NCBI RefSeq assembly: GCF_003364195.1
Contig: NZ_NXLQ01000007.1
Location: forward strand, 22,195 to 86,194
DNA: 64,000 bases
Origin: Helicobacter didelphidarum
Lineage (GTDB): Bacteria > Campylobacterota > Campylobacteria > Campylobacterales > Helicobacteraceae
Direction: 5' to 3'
Shown: in pieces, positions 1 to 10,331 of the stretch
How the letters are laid out: each line of letters opens with the position of its first letter
Position numbering within the stretch: the first letter of the stretch is position 1
The notes under the pieces: generated by a model
Databases searched by the model: none
What the model was told of the DNA's origin: nothing
What the model saw: the letters and a program-made list of their open reading frames with translations, nothing else
Program-made: the position numbers and the translations under genes

Positions 1-381
1 CTCTTCAGTAATTGTGAAAGTTGCAATTACTGCATCAAGTGTGCCATTGTCAAGCAAAGGACCTCTTGTTTTTGCTGTTACAGGTTCTAATTTTAGTTTT
101 GTTTCGTCTCCAAGAATTTCTTTTGCTAATAGTTTTGCAATATCAATCTCAAAGCCTTCTATTTGCTTGGTATCAGGATTCAAGAGAGCAAAATTGGGTG
201 CATCTTTTTTGACTCCTATAACAAGTTGATTTTTTGCTTTAACAGACTCTAAATGGCTTTTTGAACTTTTTTCTTTATCGCCACAAGCAACTAATCCCAA
301 TGCTAATGCTCCTAAAATACTAAAACTTACTATACTAGATTTTAGTATATCCGAACCAAATTTTTTAATCAATGACTTCAT
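1..381 (-). CDS. peb1A: PEB1-like aspartate/glutamate-binding lipoprotein, N-terminal part
   Basis: Partial gene running off the left edge; about 127 N-terminal residues are visible. It begins MKSLIKKFGSDILKSS, has a hydrophobic signal segment and a lipobox (LVAC followed by GDKEK), so it should be an inner-membrane-anchored or periplasmic lipoprotein. The mature part contains LVIGVKKDAPNFALL, GFEIDIAKLLAKEILGD and KTRGPLLDNGTLDAVIATFT, which match the periplasmic Asp/Glu-binding protein PEB1a of Campylobacter jejuni closely from memory. The ATG at 381 is preceded by AAGGAAAGGAAGC, a strong ribosome-binding site. It lies downstream of pebC on the same strand, the order known in Campylobacter. 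Known PEB1a is not lipidated, so the lipobox is a difference worth noting. Confidence 0.88.
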   Translation of the reverse strand, partial: MKSLIKKFGSDILKSSIVSFSILGALALGLVACGDKEKSSKSHLESVKAKNQLVIGVKKDAPNFALLNPDTKQIEGFEIDIAKLLAKEILGDETKLKLEPVTAKTRGPLLDNGTLDAVIATFTITEE

Positions 382-409
382 AATTTGCTTCCTTTCCTTA
401 AAAATGTAA

Positions 410-422
410 ATACGATTCGTAT
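410..422. promoter_or_regulatory. Short palindrome in the peb1A leader
   Basis: ATACGATTCGTAT is a perfect 6-bp inverted repeat around one central base, 28 bases upstream of the peb1A start. It overlaps the sequence where a peb1A minus-strand -10 element (TTATTATACG) would lie, so it could be an operator. No regulator can be named and short palindromes occur by chance. Confidence 0.25.
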
Positions 423-487
423 AATAAATAAGATTCAAAAAAAGAGAATTTATATTCTATATTTCTCACTTCTTATAGAAACCTATT

Positions 488-542
488 ATTGTGGAATCTA
501 ACCTATATTGTCTCTGTAACCCCATAGGTTAGATTCCACAAT
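488..542 (-). repeat. 19-bp perfect inverted repeat between pebC and peb1A
   Basis: Arms at 488-506 and 524-542 are perfect reverse complements with a 17-base loop. It starts 8 bases after the pebC stop codon. No T-run follows on the minus strand, so it does not look like a classical intrinsic terminator. It may be an RNA-stabilising or attenuating hairpin that sets unequal levels of pebC and peb1A. Confidence 0.7.
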
Positions 543-550
543 TATGCAGT

Positions 551-1279
551 CTAATGTGAGAGAATCTTGCTTAAGAAATTTCTTGTCCGTTCATTTTTTG
601 GATTTTCAAAAAACTCTTTTGGCGTATTATCTTCCACAATCATTCCATCTTCCATAAATATAACTCTATCTGCCACTTCTTTAGCAAAACCCATTTCATG
701 TGTTACAACAACCATTGTTGTACCTTTCTCTCCAGATATTTTACGCATAACATCAAGCACTTCTTGCACTGTCTCTGGGTCAAGTGCAGAAGTTGGTTCA
801 TCAAAAAGTATAATTTTTTTCTGTGTGCAAAGACTACGTGCGATTGCTACTCTCTGTTGTTGCCCACCACTTAATGTTGCAGGATAAACATTTGCTTTTG
901 CTTCTAATCCCACGACTTTAAGATATTTGTAAGCGATTTCTTCTGCTTCTTTTCTGCTTCTTTTCTGAATCTTTGTTGGAGCCAAAGTAAGATTCTGTAA
1001 TACTGTCATATGTGGGTAAAGATTAAAATGTTGAAAAACCATAGCACAATATTTACGACAAATTTCGAGTTTCGTTTTATGATTTAATTCAATATCATTG
1101 ACTATTACCTTTCCCGATGATATTTCCTCAAGTCCATTCATACAACGAATTGTTGTGCTTTTACCACTTCCGCTAGGTCCAATAATAACTAATTTTTCAC
1201 CTTCACCAATAGTAAGATTGACATTTTTTAGCACATGATGTTCACCAAAAAACTTATTTACATTTTCTAAACAAATCAC
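551..1279 (-). CDS. pebC: Aspartate/glutamate ABC transporter ATP-binding protein
   Basis: A 242-residue polar amino-acid ABC ATPase. Visible motifs are Walker [10 protein letters not shown] near residue 35, Q-loop [14 protein letters not shown], signature LSGGQQQR, Walker [13 protein letters not shown] and the H-loop [10 protein letters not shown]. Overall sequence is very close to PebC of Campylobacter (GlnQ family). It would energise uptake of Asp/Glu captured by the product of the downstream peb1A at the inner membrane. The start used is GTG at 1279, giving MICLENVNK, aligned with the family's MIxLxNVNK; the upstream GGGGA is a weak ribosome-binding site. The permease genes are not in the window and may lie beyond the left edge. 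Confidence 0.93.
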   Translation of the reverse strand: MICLENVNKFFGEHHVLKNVNLTIGEGEKLVIIGPSGSGKSTTIRCMNGLEEISSGKVIVNDIELNHKTKLEICRKYCAMVFQHFNLYPHMTVLQNLTLAPTKIQKRSRKEAEEIAYKYLKVVGLEAKANVYPATLSGGQQQRVAIARSLCTQKKIILFDEPTSALDPETVQEVLDVMRKISGEKGTTMVVVTHEMGFAKEVADRVIFMEDGMIVEDNTPKEFFENPKNERTRNFLSKILSH

Positions 1280-1482
1280 TTTATAAAATCCCCATTATTC
1301 TTAATTTTTTAAGTCTATGAATTAATATTATCCGATATTTCTAAATTAATATACTATTAATAACTTATAATTTTATGGTATTTTTAGAATTTTTACAAAA
1401 AGTAACATTAATTATATATTATAGCTTATTTATATTACATTTTGATACTAAATTTTAGACTATATTTATTTTTATATATTTT

Positions 1483-2787
1483 TCATACAATAGACTTATT
1501 CTGCCACTTACGACTTCTCCAACGCAGTGCATTGGCGATTCCTCGTAGCCATTCATCGGTACAAAAAACCTATCCAAATACCAATAATACCTAGATTAAA
1601 ATAAAAACATAGAGTGTATCCTACGGGCAAACTTACTCCAAGCGTGAATACAATCCCCATAATAAATGGAAACCTTGCATCGCCACTAGTACGCAAAGCA
1701 TTTACCATGACTATATTAAATGTCCTTTTAACCTCTAAATGATTGAAATTGTAAATAAAGGTAACATAATCTCATCCAATGTAGGATTTAAGTCAAGTTT
1801 ATCCCATAAGTATATTTTTTCTATATATGCTACAATTATTATGCAAAAACTTATAAACACACTTAACCATAATACATTAAAAGTATGTTTATAAGCAACT
1901 TCTACATGTTTTGCTCAAACAAGCTTGCCGATAATGATTTCATTTGCGATACTGATTGCTTGTCCTGTTAGCATAATAAATAGTGAAATTTAGAAAAAAA
2001 TTGTTTGCACACTCGCATTATCTTGACCAAGTAGATTTACAAAAGAAAATACGATGATATATCGTATAATCCAAATAAGATTCTCTAGCACTAAAACCAA
2101 CAATGTTTAGAATCTTTGCAATAACATCTTTTTGTAAGAAAAAACCTTGCCAAGAAAATCGGATCTTGAGTTTCCAATAAATCACGATAAGAAGTAAAGT
2201 TACAGCACATACGCGTCCGATTATTGTAGCAAAACCAACTCCCAATATTCTTAAATCTGTAAAATGTAACACATAATAATTTACAAGCAAAGTAATAATA
2301 TCCATAATGAGTGAAATAAATGTAACGAAAATGCCATATTATAAATACACACGATCGAATATAGTATAATACCTAAAGCATCAAAAGGTAAGTAACCAAG
2401 CATTTGTAAATAATCTTTAGCATGCAGAAATTGCTCTGAAGCAACATTCATAATAGAAAGCAGAAAAGAACCTTGAGTATAAATAAATATTGCACAAAAT
2501 AATCCTAATATGGAATTAAAAATAAACTTTGGTGCATTGCTTTTAAGGCTACGATTTTATTTCTCACCCCAATAGCTTGAGATACTACAATGCTACACAC
2601 TACACTTAAAAAGCTAAAAATTGCCATAAACAAATCCATAAAAAGGTTACCAATACCCATAGCGCCCACAAGATCATTATTATAATGTGTAACCATCGAA
2701 GTATTTATCATAAGGGAAAGATAGCGTAAGAATATTTCGATAAAAATTGGCACAGAGAGATTTTACAGAGAGTTGCTTAGATGTCAT
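1483..2787 (-). pseudogene. Degraded MATE-family efflux transporter
   Basis: Pieces of a multidrug/toxin (MATE) exporter in several frames. The N-terminal piece starts at ATG 2787 (MTSKQLSVKS), shifts frame into PIFIEIFLRYLSLMINTSMVTH (2505-2753 region), then a middle piece at 2018-2305 carries LGVGFATIIGRV. A C-terminal piece around 1580-1710 reads MVNALRTSGDARFPF and LGIIGIWIGF, and the end reads TDEWLRGIANALRWRSRKW, the typical MATE tail, with the stop at 1483. Total span is about 435 codons, near the family's usual 440-460, so the whole gene is present but broken by frameshifts and stops. No function is expected. Confidence 0.85.
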
Positions 2788-3001
2788 GTTCTTTCAAGGA
2801 GTGATTACATGAAAAAAGTATATCGTAAAAATTATAAAAGTATGACACCCTGAAAAGATTTTTAAAATTCTTTATTGAGAGACTTTTTACAAAAAAAAAA
2901 ATAAATGTCAGAATCCATAATAATTAGATACAACAAATTTATCTTCTAAGATTTTCTAAAAATAATGCTTGAGCTATACAAAATATATTAAGTTTTATTT
3001 T

Positions 3002-3325
3002 TTAGCAAATTGCTTTTAAATGAATTGTCGTAGTAATATCTACCATTCTTGTAATTGGGAGATAGTAATTTATTTCGTCTCCAAAAAAACGCATATTAAA
3101 TTGTTCACCAAAAATTTTAGGATTCTGCTTATATAACTCAATCAATTTATCATAATCTTCTCTTAGCATACCAAAATCCATATCATCATCCCATGGAATG
3201 AACCCCAGATGTCTCACTGCACCGAGTAATGACCCTCCATATAAAAAGTATTTTAATTTATGTTTATCACATACTTTTTTAAAGGCTTTAGCAATCTCTA
3301 ATAACTTTTGCTACATCTCTGTCAT
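3002..3325 (-). pseudogene. Truncated LicD-like phosphotransferase remnant
   Basis: From ATG 3325 the reading frame gives MTEM, an in-frame TAG, then QKLLEIAKAFKKVCDKHKLK, YFLYGGSLLGAVRHLGFIPWDDDMDFGM and REDYDKLIELYKQNP. The GGSLLGAVRH...PWDDDMD block is the hallmark of the LicD family (phosphorylcholine or other nucleotidyl/phospho-transfer to surface glycans). The frame ends after about 107 codons, less than half the usual length. An early stop plus loss of the C-terminus mark it as a pseudogene. It sits beside the broken MATE gene in the same decay zone. Confidence 0.75.
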
Positions 3326-3850
3326 TTTTTTACCTAATAAATAAAGTTGATTGTTTTTGTATTGTATTATGTTAATCTCGCAACATAACAAATTACCTAA
3401 ACTTCTCTTTAAAATTATAACAAACTTTTTATTTTAATATACTTAAAATTATATAGAATAATTAAAAAATAGAGTTTTCTTGTAATTTTTATTTCTTTAT
3501 ACCTCAATTTATACGATATGATATAAATATCTATTTTCCGGAATTCACTTGTATCTTGGTATTACTATAAGAAGTTTTATTATTTATACAATAACTGCAT
3601 TTGTATAGTTTCAAAAAATCCTAATATTATCCATGAAATATAAAATTATGACCATTTTAAACATAATCAATAAAATTTTACTTTGAAGACGAATTTTACA
3701 GTAAATAAATTATGTGCTAATTAATTATATAAATTTTCTTATAATTTACAATTTTACTGATATTTTAAGATAGAATGTATAAAATTTAAATTCTTTGCTG
3801 GGTAAAACATAGATATACATAGGAACATAAATTTAATAAAAGGATAGAAC
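3326..3850. other. AT-rich intergenic region upstream of pyrD
   Basis: About 525 bases without a convincing gene. It is extremely AT-rich with runs of T and several TATAAT-like words, so the pyrD promoter is probably here, but no single site stands out. No RNA gene or repeat was recognised. Confidence 0.5.
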
Positions 3851-4930
3851 ATGAGCTTTTATCAAAAATTAAAACCATTCATTTTCAAGTTCGATGCAGA
3901 AAGAATGCACAATGTTGCTATGAGTCTTATGCATTTTTCAAGTAAATTTCCTCTTTTGGAATCTTATATTGCAAAATCGCATTGTTGTATTTATGAAGAA
4001 CTTTCACAGAATATTCATGGATTAAAATTTTACAATCCAATAGGACTTGCAAGTGGATTTGATAAAAATGCGGAAGCTATTCGTCCATTAGCTAGTCTTG
4101 GCTTTAGTTTTTTAGAGCTAGGAAGCATTACACAAATGCCACAAGATGGGAATCCAAAACCTAGAATCTTTCGACATATTGAACAAGAAAGTGTCCAAAA
4201 TGCACTTGGATTTAATAATAAAGGTGCACGTGGAGTGTTGGCTAATTTACAAAAAAACTATCCTTTTTGTATTCCAATTGGTATTAATATAGGAAAAAAT
4301 AAAAATATTGTTATGGCAGATTCTCTTAAAAATTATGAATTGAGTTTAGAGACATTAAAAGATTATGGGGATTATTTTACCTTTAATCTTTCTTCGCCAA
4401 ATACTCCCGGTTTGCGTGATTTGCAAAATGAAAGCTTTGTTGTGGATTTACTTGATATGGCTCATGCTATCACAACAAAACCTCTTTTCATTAAAATTTC
4501 TCCTGATATGGAAATAGATTCTATGCTACGTGTATGCCAAAAAGCTATTGAAAAAAAAGTGAGTGGAATTATAGCAACAAATACGACGATTGATTATTCT
4601 CTTGTCCCACAACCAGCACAACGCAATGGACATAATATTGGTGGATTAAGTGGTAAAGTTTTGACATCAAAATCGCGTGAGATTCTTAAAATCTTAGGAC
4701 AAAATTTTTTTCGTCAAACAACTCTTATTTCGGTTGGTGGAATCGCTTCTGCTGATGAAATATATGAAAGATTAAGGCTTGGTGCCAGTCTTGTGCAAAT
4801 CATGACTTCTATGGTTTATGGTGGGCCATCAGTTGTTAAGCACATGAATATACAGTTACACAAAAAGCTTGAAGCTGATGGCATAAAACATATCAGAGAA
4901 CTTATAGGAACAGGAATTAATCGTGATTAA
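3851..4930 (+). CDS. pyrD: Dihydroorotate dehydrogenase (quinone), class 2
   Basis: A 359-residue membrane-associated flavoenzyme that oxidises dihydroorotate to orotate with quinone as acceptor, in pyrimidine synthesis. Visible signatures are NPIGLASGFDKNAEA (FMN region), NLSSPNTPGLRDLQ (active-site loop, with the serine nucleophile base of class 2), IIATNTTID, GGLSGKVL and LISVGGIASADEIYERLRLGAS. The N-terminal helix extension is typical of class 2. AAAAGGA precedes the ATG at good spacing. The stop overlaps the next gene's GTG start by 8 bases, as in the H. pylori pyrD-protease pair, so the two are co-translated. Confidence 0.96.
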   Translation: MSFYQKLKPFIFKFDAERMHNVAMSLMHFSSKFPLLESYIAKSHCCIYEELSQNIHGLKFYNPIGLASGFDKNAEAIRPLASLGFSFLELGSITQMPQDGNPKPRIFRHIEQESVQNALGFNNKGARGVLANLQKNYPFCIPIGINIGKNKNIVMADSLKNYELSLETLKDYGDYFTFNLSSPNTPGLRDLQNESFVVDLLDMAHAITTKPLFIKISPDMEIDSMLRVCQKAIEKKVSGIIATNTTIDYSLVPQPAQRNGHNIGGLSGKVLTSKSREILKILGQNFFRQTTLISVGGIASADEIYERLRLGASLVQIMTSMVYGGPSVVKHMNIQLHKKLEADGIKHIRELIGTGINRD

Positions 4931-6221
4931 ATTTATTATTGGAGCAGTATTTATGAGTAGTTTAGCCTTTTGTAGTGTTTTACCAAAACATGAAAGCAAA
5001 ACTTTGGAGAATGGATTGCAGGTTGTTGTGATTCCACTCCACAATAAAAGTAATGTTATTGAGACAAGTGTATTTTATAAAGTTGGTTCGCGCAATGAAG
5101 TTATGGGAAAAAGCGGTATTGCTCACATGCTGGAGCATTTAAATTTTAAGACAACCAAGAATCTAAAAGCAGGTGAATTTGATGAGATTGTAAAAAAAAT
5201 GGGTGGTAACAATAATGCTTCTACGAGTTTTGATTATACAAGATATTATATTCAATCGAGTTCCAAGAATCTTGATACTTCGCTAAAGCTTTTTGCTGAA
5301 CTTATGGAAAATTTAGAATTTGTAGATTCTGAATTTCAATCAGAGCGAGATGTGGTAGCACAAGAGAGGCTTTGGAGAACAGACAATTCACCAAGCGGGT
5401 ATCTCTTTTTTCGATTCTTTAATACTGCATACACTTATCACCCATACCATTGGACGCCAATTGGTTTTATGAACGACATTCAATCATGGAAATTAGATGA
5501 CATTAAAGCATTCCATTCACTCTATTATCAACCCCAAAATGCTATACTTGTTGTAGCGGGGGATATAGAATCTCACAAAGTCTTTAGTGGTGTAGAAAAG
5601 TATTTTGGTAAAATTAAAAATCATGGGCAGATTCCTCAAATCAATACGATAGAACCAAAACAAGACGGGGCGCGAGAAGCTCACATTAAAAAGGATACAG
5701 GCGGCATTGAATGGATTATGCTGGGATTTAAAACTCCGAAATTTAACCATCAGGATCAAGTTGCACTTGAAGCAATGAGCGAGATTCTAGGAAGTGGAAA
5801 AAGTGCCGTACTTCCAGCAATTTTGACTGATAAACTTAAACTTGTTTCTGCAATTAGTGTATATAATATGGATTTAATCGATGAAGGTATGTTTATTATT
5901 GTGGCAACAGGCAATGCTGGCGTGAAAGCAACTGAATTAAAAAAAGAGATTCTCAAAGAAATTGAAAGACTGAAAAAAACACCAATTTCACAAGCCCAAC
6001 TTGATAAGATAAAAATTAATACCCGTGCTTCTTTTATTTATAGTCTTAATTCTGCTAGTTCCGTGGCTGGGCTTTTTGGTTCATATCTTGTGCGTGGTGA
6101 TTTAAATCCATTATTGCATTATGAGGAAAATCTCAATAAACTAGATTCTCAAACAATACAAGATATTGCAAAAAAATACTTTGTTCTTGATAACTCCACA
6201 ACTCTGATTATGACAAAATAG
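4923..6221 (+). CDS. Periplasmic M16 zinc protease (PqqE/YmxG-like)
   Basis: A 432-residue peptidase of the M16 (pitrilysin) family. The zinc site H-M-L-E-H (inverted HxxEH) is at residues 68-72, followed by FDYTRYYIQSSSKNLDTSLKLFAEL. The first 18 or so residues form a signal peptide (IKFIIGAVFMSSLAFCS), so export is expected. GTG at 4923 is used; it overlaps the end of pyrD by 8 bases. The H. pylori equivalent next to pyrD is annotated pqqE, but there is no evidence of PQQ synthesis here. Substrate unknown. Confidence 0.92.
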   Translation: MIKFIIGAVFMSSLAFCSVLPKHESKTLENGLQVVVIPLHNKSNVIETSVFYKVGSRNEVMGKSGIAHMLEHLNFKTTKNLKAGEFDEIVKKMGGNNNASTSFDYTRYYIQSSSKNLDTSLKLFAELMENLEFVDSEFQSERDVVAQERLWRTDNSPSGYLFFRFFNTAYTYHPYHWTPIGFMNDIQSWKLDDIKAFHSLYYQPQNAILVVAGDIESHKVFSGVEKYFGKIKNHGQIPQINTIEPKQDGAREAHIKKDTGGIEWIMLGFKTPKFNHQDQVALEAMSEILGSGKSAVLPAILTDKLKLVSAISVYNMDLIDEGMFIIVATGNAGVKATELKKEILKEIERLKKTPISQAQLDKIKINTRASFIYSLNSASSVAGLFGSYLVRGDLNPLLHYEENLNKLDSQTIQDIAKKYFVLDNSTTLIMTK

Positions 6222-6586
6222 TCTATCAAAAATTCTTTGCAAACTGCAGTGAAGAATAATGGTAATAATGTTTCGCTTACATCGAATAACTATTCTTGCA
6301 ATATATTATTTCTAAGAATATATATTTGTTGATAGTAACTACATTGTAAGCGATTAGCATGATGTTACAAAAAGATTCTAAAAATCTAAATTGGTTACTT
6401 TGAATTTTTATGTGTTACATTAAATCCTAATAAAATATCAAGCTTTTGATTATTATATTTTTTCAAAAATTTCATGCTATAATTCTTTAATCAACTTAGA
6501 CAGGGAATCTTTTTTGCTTTAGTAAAATAAATAAGAATTGTCGTTTGTTAGCAAACCTTAATTTTAGCCTTATAAAAGGAAAGTAA
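6222..6586 (+). other. Intergenic region with a probable promoter
   Basis: 365 bases with no gene seen. Near its end GCTATAATT (TATAAT at 6478-6483), preceded by a T-rich stretch, fits an epsilonproteobacterial sigma70 -10 element for the lipoprotein gene at 6587. In H. pylori dapA follows the protease gene; no trace of it was recognised here. Confidence 0.45.
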
Positions 6587-7240
6587 ATGACCAAGATTAT
6601 CTTAGCTACTAAATTATTGATATTTACTATCTCATCTGGTTTTATAGCATTAGTTTTTACTGCTTGTTTAGGCAACGGAAATCTTAAAGCAGAATATTAT
6701 TCTACAGTATTGCCAACTTATGATTTTGATACTAATGCACCAACTATCATTGTAGCAGATCCTTGGGATCTCTCATCAAAATATTATGCTGGTCAGGCTT
6801 TAGAGGCTTTTAAAAAACGGGGTTTTAATAATATTTATTTACAGGGACAAATAGATTCTTCGTTCGCTCGAAATATGATTTATGTAAAAGTAGGTAAAGA
6901 ACGCGTAGATCCTGCAAGCAATTATCAATATACTTTTAATACAACAGGTATCTGCAATGTTATTAATGGTGTTCCAAAATGTAGTGTAGATACAAGAAAT
7001 AGTGAAGCAACACCGACGAATGTAAAACGAACAATTCGAGATTCTTATAGAATCTCGTTTGACTGGTTTGATGTGTATAAAAAAACTCGTGTATTATATG
7101 TAGCAGGAAGTGCGACAATTGATAGCGGAACATACACTGATCTGCAAGTTTTAACAATACTTCTAAATGATACCATTACACGTATGGAGTTTCGAAAGCC
7201 AGTGCAATATATCTATAATAGTTCACTTGGTGGACATTAA
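6587..7240 (+). CDS. Putative lipoprotein of unknown function
   Basis: 217 residues. The start has a hydrophobic signal and a lipobox-like end (LVFTAC, then LGNGNLKAEYY), so it is probably a lipidated envelope protein. The mature part has an alternating soluble-domain pattern, with APTIIVADPWDL, KYYAGQALEAFKKRGF and DSYRISFDWFDVYKKTRVLYVAGSAT. I do not recognise the family; the layout resembles small DUF4136-type envelope lipoproteins, but that is only a guess. AAAAGGAAAG precedes the ATG. The next gene, ung, starts 27 bases downstream on the same strand, so they may share a transcript. Confidence 0.75.
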   Translation: MTKIILATKLLIFTISSGFIALVFTACLGNGNLKAEYYSTVLPTYDFDTNAPTIIVADPWDLSSKYYAGQALEAFKKRGFNNIYLQGQIDSSFARNMIYVKVGKERVDPASNYQYTFNTTGICNVINGVPKCSVDTRNSEATPTNVKRTIRDSYRISFDWFDVYKKTRVLYVAGSATIDSGTYTDLQVLTILLNDTITRMEFRKPVQYIYNSSLGGH

Positions 7241-7267
7241 AATAAAACAAAATATAAAGATATTTCC

Positions 7268-7960
7268 ATGGTCCCAAAGACATTAGACAAACAATGGGTA
7301 GCATTCCTTCAAGATGAATTTAATCAGCCTTATTTTATAAAAATTATCCAGCATTATAAAAAGGCTCTAGCAAATAACCAATGTATTTTTCCTCCTAATT
7401 ATCTTATTTTCAACGCTTTTAATCTTACACCATTGGAAAATATTAAAGTTGTTATTTTAGGACAAGACCCATATCACGGAAGTATTATTGTAGATAATAG
7501 AGAAATTCCACAAGCGATGGGATTAAGCTTTAGCGTTCCTCAAGGTGTTCCAATCCCACCAAGTCTTAAGAATATTTATAAGGAGTTGGAGCAAGATCTT
7601 GGATTAAAAATGCCAAATCACGGGGATTTAACCTCTTGGGCTAAACGAGGTGTTTTATTATTAAATTCTATTTTAAGTGTTCAAAAAAATATTGCTGGAT
7701 CACATAAAGATTTTGGCTGGGAGCAATTTAGCGATGCAGTAATTGTTAAGATTTCAGAGAATCTATGCAATATTGTTTTTCTTTTATGGGGGAATTATGC
7801 AAAGAAAAAAGAGAATCTCATTGACACAACAAAACACTGTGTTATAACTGCACCGCATCCAAGTCCTCTTGCAAGAGGGTTTGTTGGGAGTAAAGTCTTT
7901 AGTCAAGCTAATCAAGCTTTAATGCGATATGGTAGAGAACCTATGGATTGGAGTTTATAA
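7268..7960 (+). CDS. ung: Uracil-DNA glycosylase
   Basis: 230 residues, the normal size for family 1 UDG, which removes uracil from DNA to start base excision repair. The water-activating loop GQDPYH is at residues 65-70 (catalytic Asp67), and the DNA-intercalation loop reads APHPSPLARG near residue 195. VPIPPSLKNIYKEL and LLLNSILSV are also family blocks. The ATG at 7268 has only a weak upstream AAAGA, but it gives the expected N-terminus. Confidence 0.96.
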   Translation: MVPKTLDKQWVAFLQDEFNQPYFIKIIQHYKKALANNQCIFPPNYLIFNAFNLTPLENIKVVILGQDPYHGSIIVDNREIPQAMGLSFSVPQGVPIPPSLKNIYKELEQDLGLKMPNHGDLTSWAKRGVLLLNSILSVQKNIAGSHKDFGWEQFSDAVIVKISENLCNIVFLLWGNYAKKKENLIDTTKHCVITAPHPSPLARGFVGSKVFSQANQALMRYGREPMDWSL

Positions 7961-8141
7961 GAATAGATAAGCTTATTTATATTCATATAAATTTTTTCCA
8001 TAAAATAAGTAAGAGAATCTCTTTGTAATTTTTATTTCATTTAATTGGAATTTATAGAGCATTGGGATTAACAAATTTGTTGTAATTATTAAAAAAAATT
8101 ATATCTCTCACACTTTTAGTTATATTCAAAATTATGCTAAT

Positions 8142-8177
8142 TATTATATCTTACAAAGTATTTTGTAAGATATAATA
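8142..8177. repeat. 16-bp perfect hairpin between ung and pseB
   Basis: Arms 8142-8157 and 8162-8177 are perfect complements around a 4-base loop (GTAT). The arms are AT-rich with a TATAAT word inside the second arm. No T-run follows directly; TTTTTTT occurs about 20 bases later. It could be a terminator for ung or an operator overlapping a weak promoter. Confidence 0.65.
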
Positions 8178-8226
8178 TAATTTCAAATAGAATAAATTTT
8201 TTTGATTAAATTAATTTATATTTCAA

Positions 8227-8246
8227 TTTGGAACAAAAATAGCAAG
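8227..8246 (+). promoter_or_regulatory. Sigma54 (RpoN)-like promoter for pseB
   Basis: TTTGGAACAAAAATAGCAAG has GG at 8230-8231 and GC at 8242-8243 with exactly 10 bases between, the invariant sigma54 spacing, and a TTGGAAC -24 element as in Campylobacter/Helicobacter RpoN promoters. The -12 element is TAGCA instead of TTGCA. Transcription would start near 8255, about 30 bases before the pseB ATG. RpoN controls many flagellar genes in these bacteria, which fits pseB's role. Confidence 0.6.
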
Positions 8247-8278
8247 AAAATTGAGATTCTCTATCCCACTTCCTTTAA

Positions 8279-9280
<1,002 letters not shown>

Positions 9281-9780
9281 ATAAAAGTAAATGAAAAGAC
9301 TACATTCTAATCTTAGTAAAAAGGTAAAACTTTTCAAAAGAAAGACATGTATGGAAATCCCAAAGTATCTTGGTAAATTAAAAATACTTAGATAATACCC
9401 AAGTTTATAAGCACAAACCATGTATAAAGTTTTATTTTTTAAATTCTGTATTAATGACAGCTCTAATAAGAAATCTTGTTTATATTACTTTTAGCAAATA
9501 AAAATATATTGATTCATCATATCTTTATAGTTTAGTAATAAATACTTTTTTATAAAGACATAATGCTGTGGTAAGTTGAGGGATTAGACATTCTTTCAAT
9601 CTAAAACATCAACAATCATGATAATATGTAGTTTTTATATTGATTATTTCATGAAACTCATGTAGTTTGAGAGCATAAATAATGCCATTAAGAAGAATAG
9701 TCTTAGAAAAGATTCTATAACATATTTTATTCTTCAATTATCAATGCCGATAAACTTTAACATGGAATCTTCTATATTGT
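9281..9780. other. 500-base intergenic region between convergent genes
   Basis: Between the ends of pseB and hinT. AT-rich, no ORF of substance, no clear terminator and no RNA gene recognised. It may be a decayed gene, but no frame gives a recognisable protein. Confidence 0.4.
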
Positions 9781-10119
9781 TTATCCAAAGTTAGCTTCCA
9801 ATTTGCGTTTAGCAAGTAAATGAAAATGTAAATGTGGGACTTCCTGTCCCCCATCTGTTCCTATATTTGTAACTAAACGATAGCCACTCTCACGCACTTC
9901 GAGTGTATCAACAAGTTGCAAAATAAACTCACTCATTTTTCCCATGAGGTCTGCATTTACTCCATTAAAATCTTTGACCCACTTTTTAGGAATGATTAAT
10001 ACATGAATTGGAGCTTTCGGGGCAATATCATGAAATGCCATAAACTCATCGTTCTCAAGCACAATATTTGCAGGAATCTCTCTATCTACAATCTTTTCAA
10101 AAATACCTTTCTCTCTCAT
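9781..10119 (-). CDS. hinT: HIT-family purine nucleoside phosphoramidase
   Basis: 112 residues with the histidine triad VPHLHFHLLA near the C-terminus and the HINT N-terminal pattern IFEKIVDREIPANIV and FHDIAPKAPIHVLIIPKKW. HINT proteins hydrolyse AMP-lysine and other nucleoside phosphoramidates. It is divergent from pheS with a 212-base gap, the same neighbourhood as in H. pylori (HIT gene beside pheS-pheT). Confidence 0.94.
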   Translation of the reverse strand: MREKGIFEKIVDREIPANIVLENDEFMAFHDIAPKAPIHVLIIPKKWVKDFNGVNADLMGKMSEFILQLVDTLEVRESGYRLVTNIGTDGGQEVPHLHFHLLAKRKLEANFG

Positions 10120-10331
10120 AGTATATCCCTCATTTCAAAGTATAAAAATTAGATGATATAATATTGTATAGTAAAAACATCATTTTTTTGAAGAAAAAAT
10201 GATTTTCTCAAAAAAATATATATTATTTTGGTAAAATTATATATTTGTATCTATTAAAATATCCAAACATGTAAAATCAGATAATTTATTTCACACACTA
10301 CATTTTATATTGTTATTATGAAGGAGAAAAA

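Noticed and set aside
567..887. Plus-strand ORF over pebC
   Set aside because: Antisense shadow of the ATPase gene; no independent support.
6222..6586. Possible dapA remnant after the M16 protease
   Set aside because: H. pylori has dapA there, but no frame in this gap gives a recognisable DapA segment.
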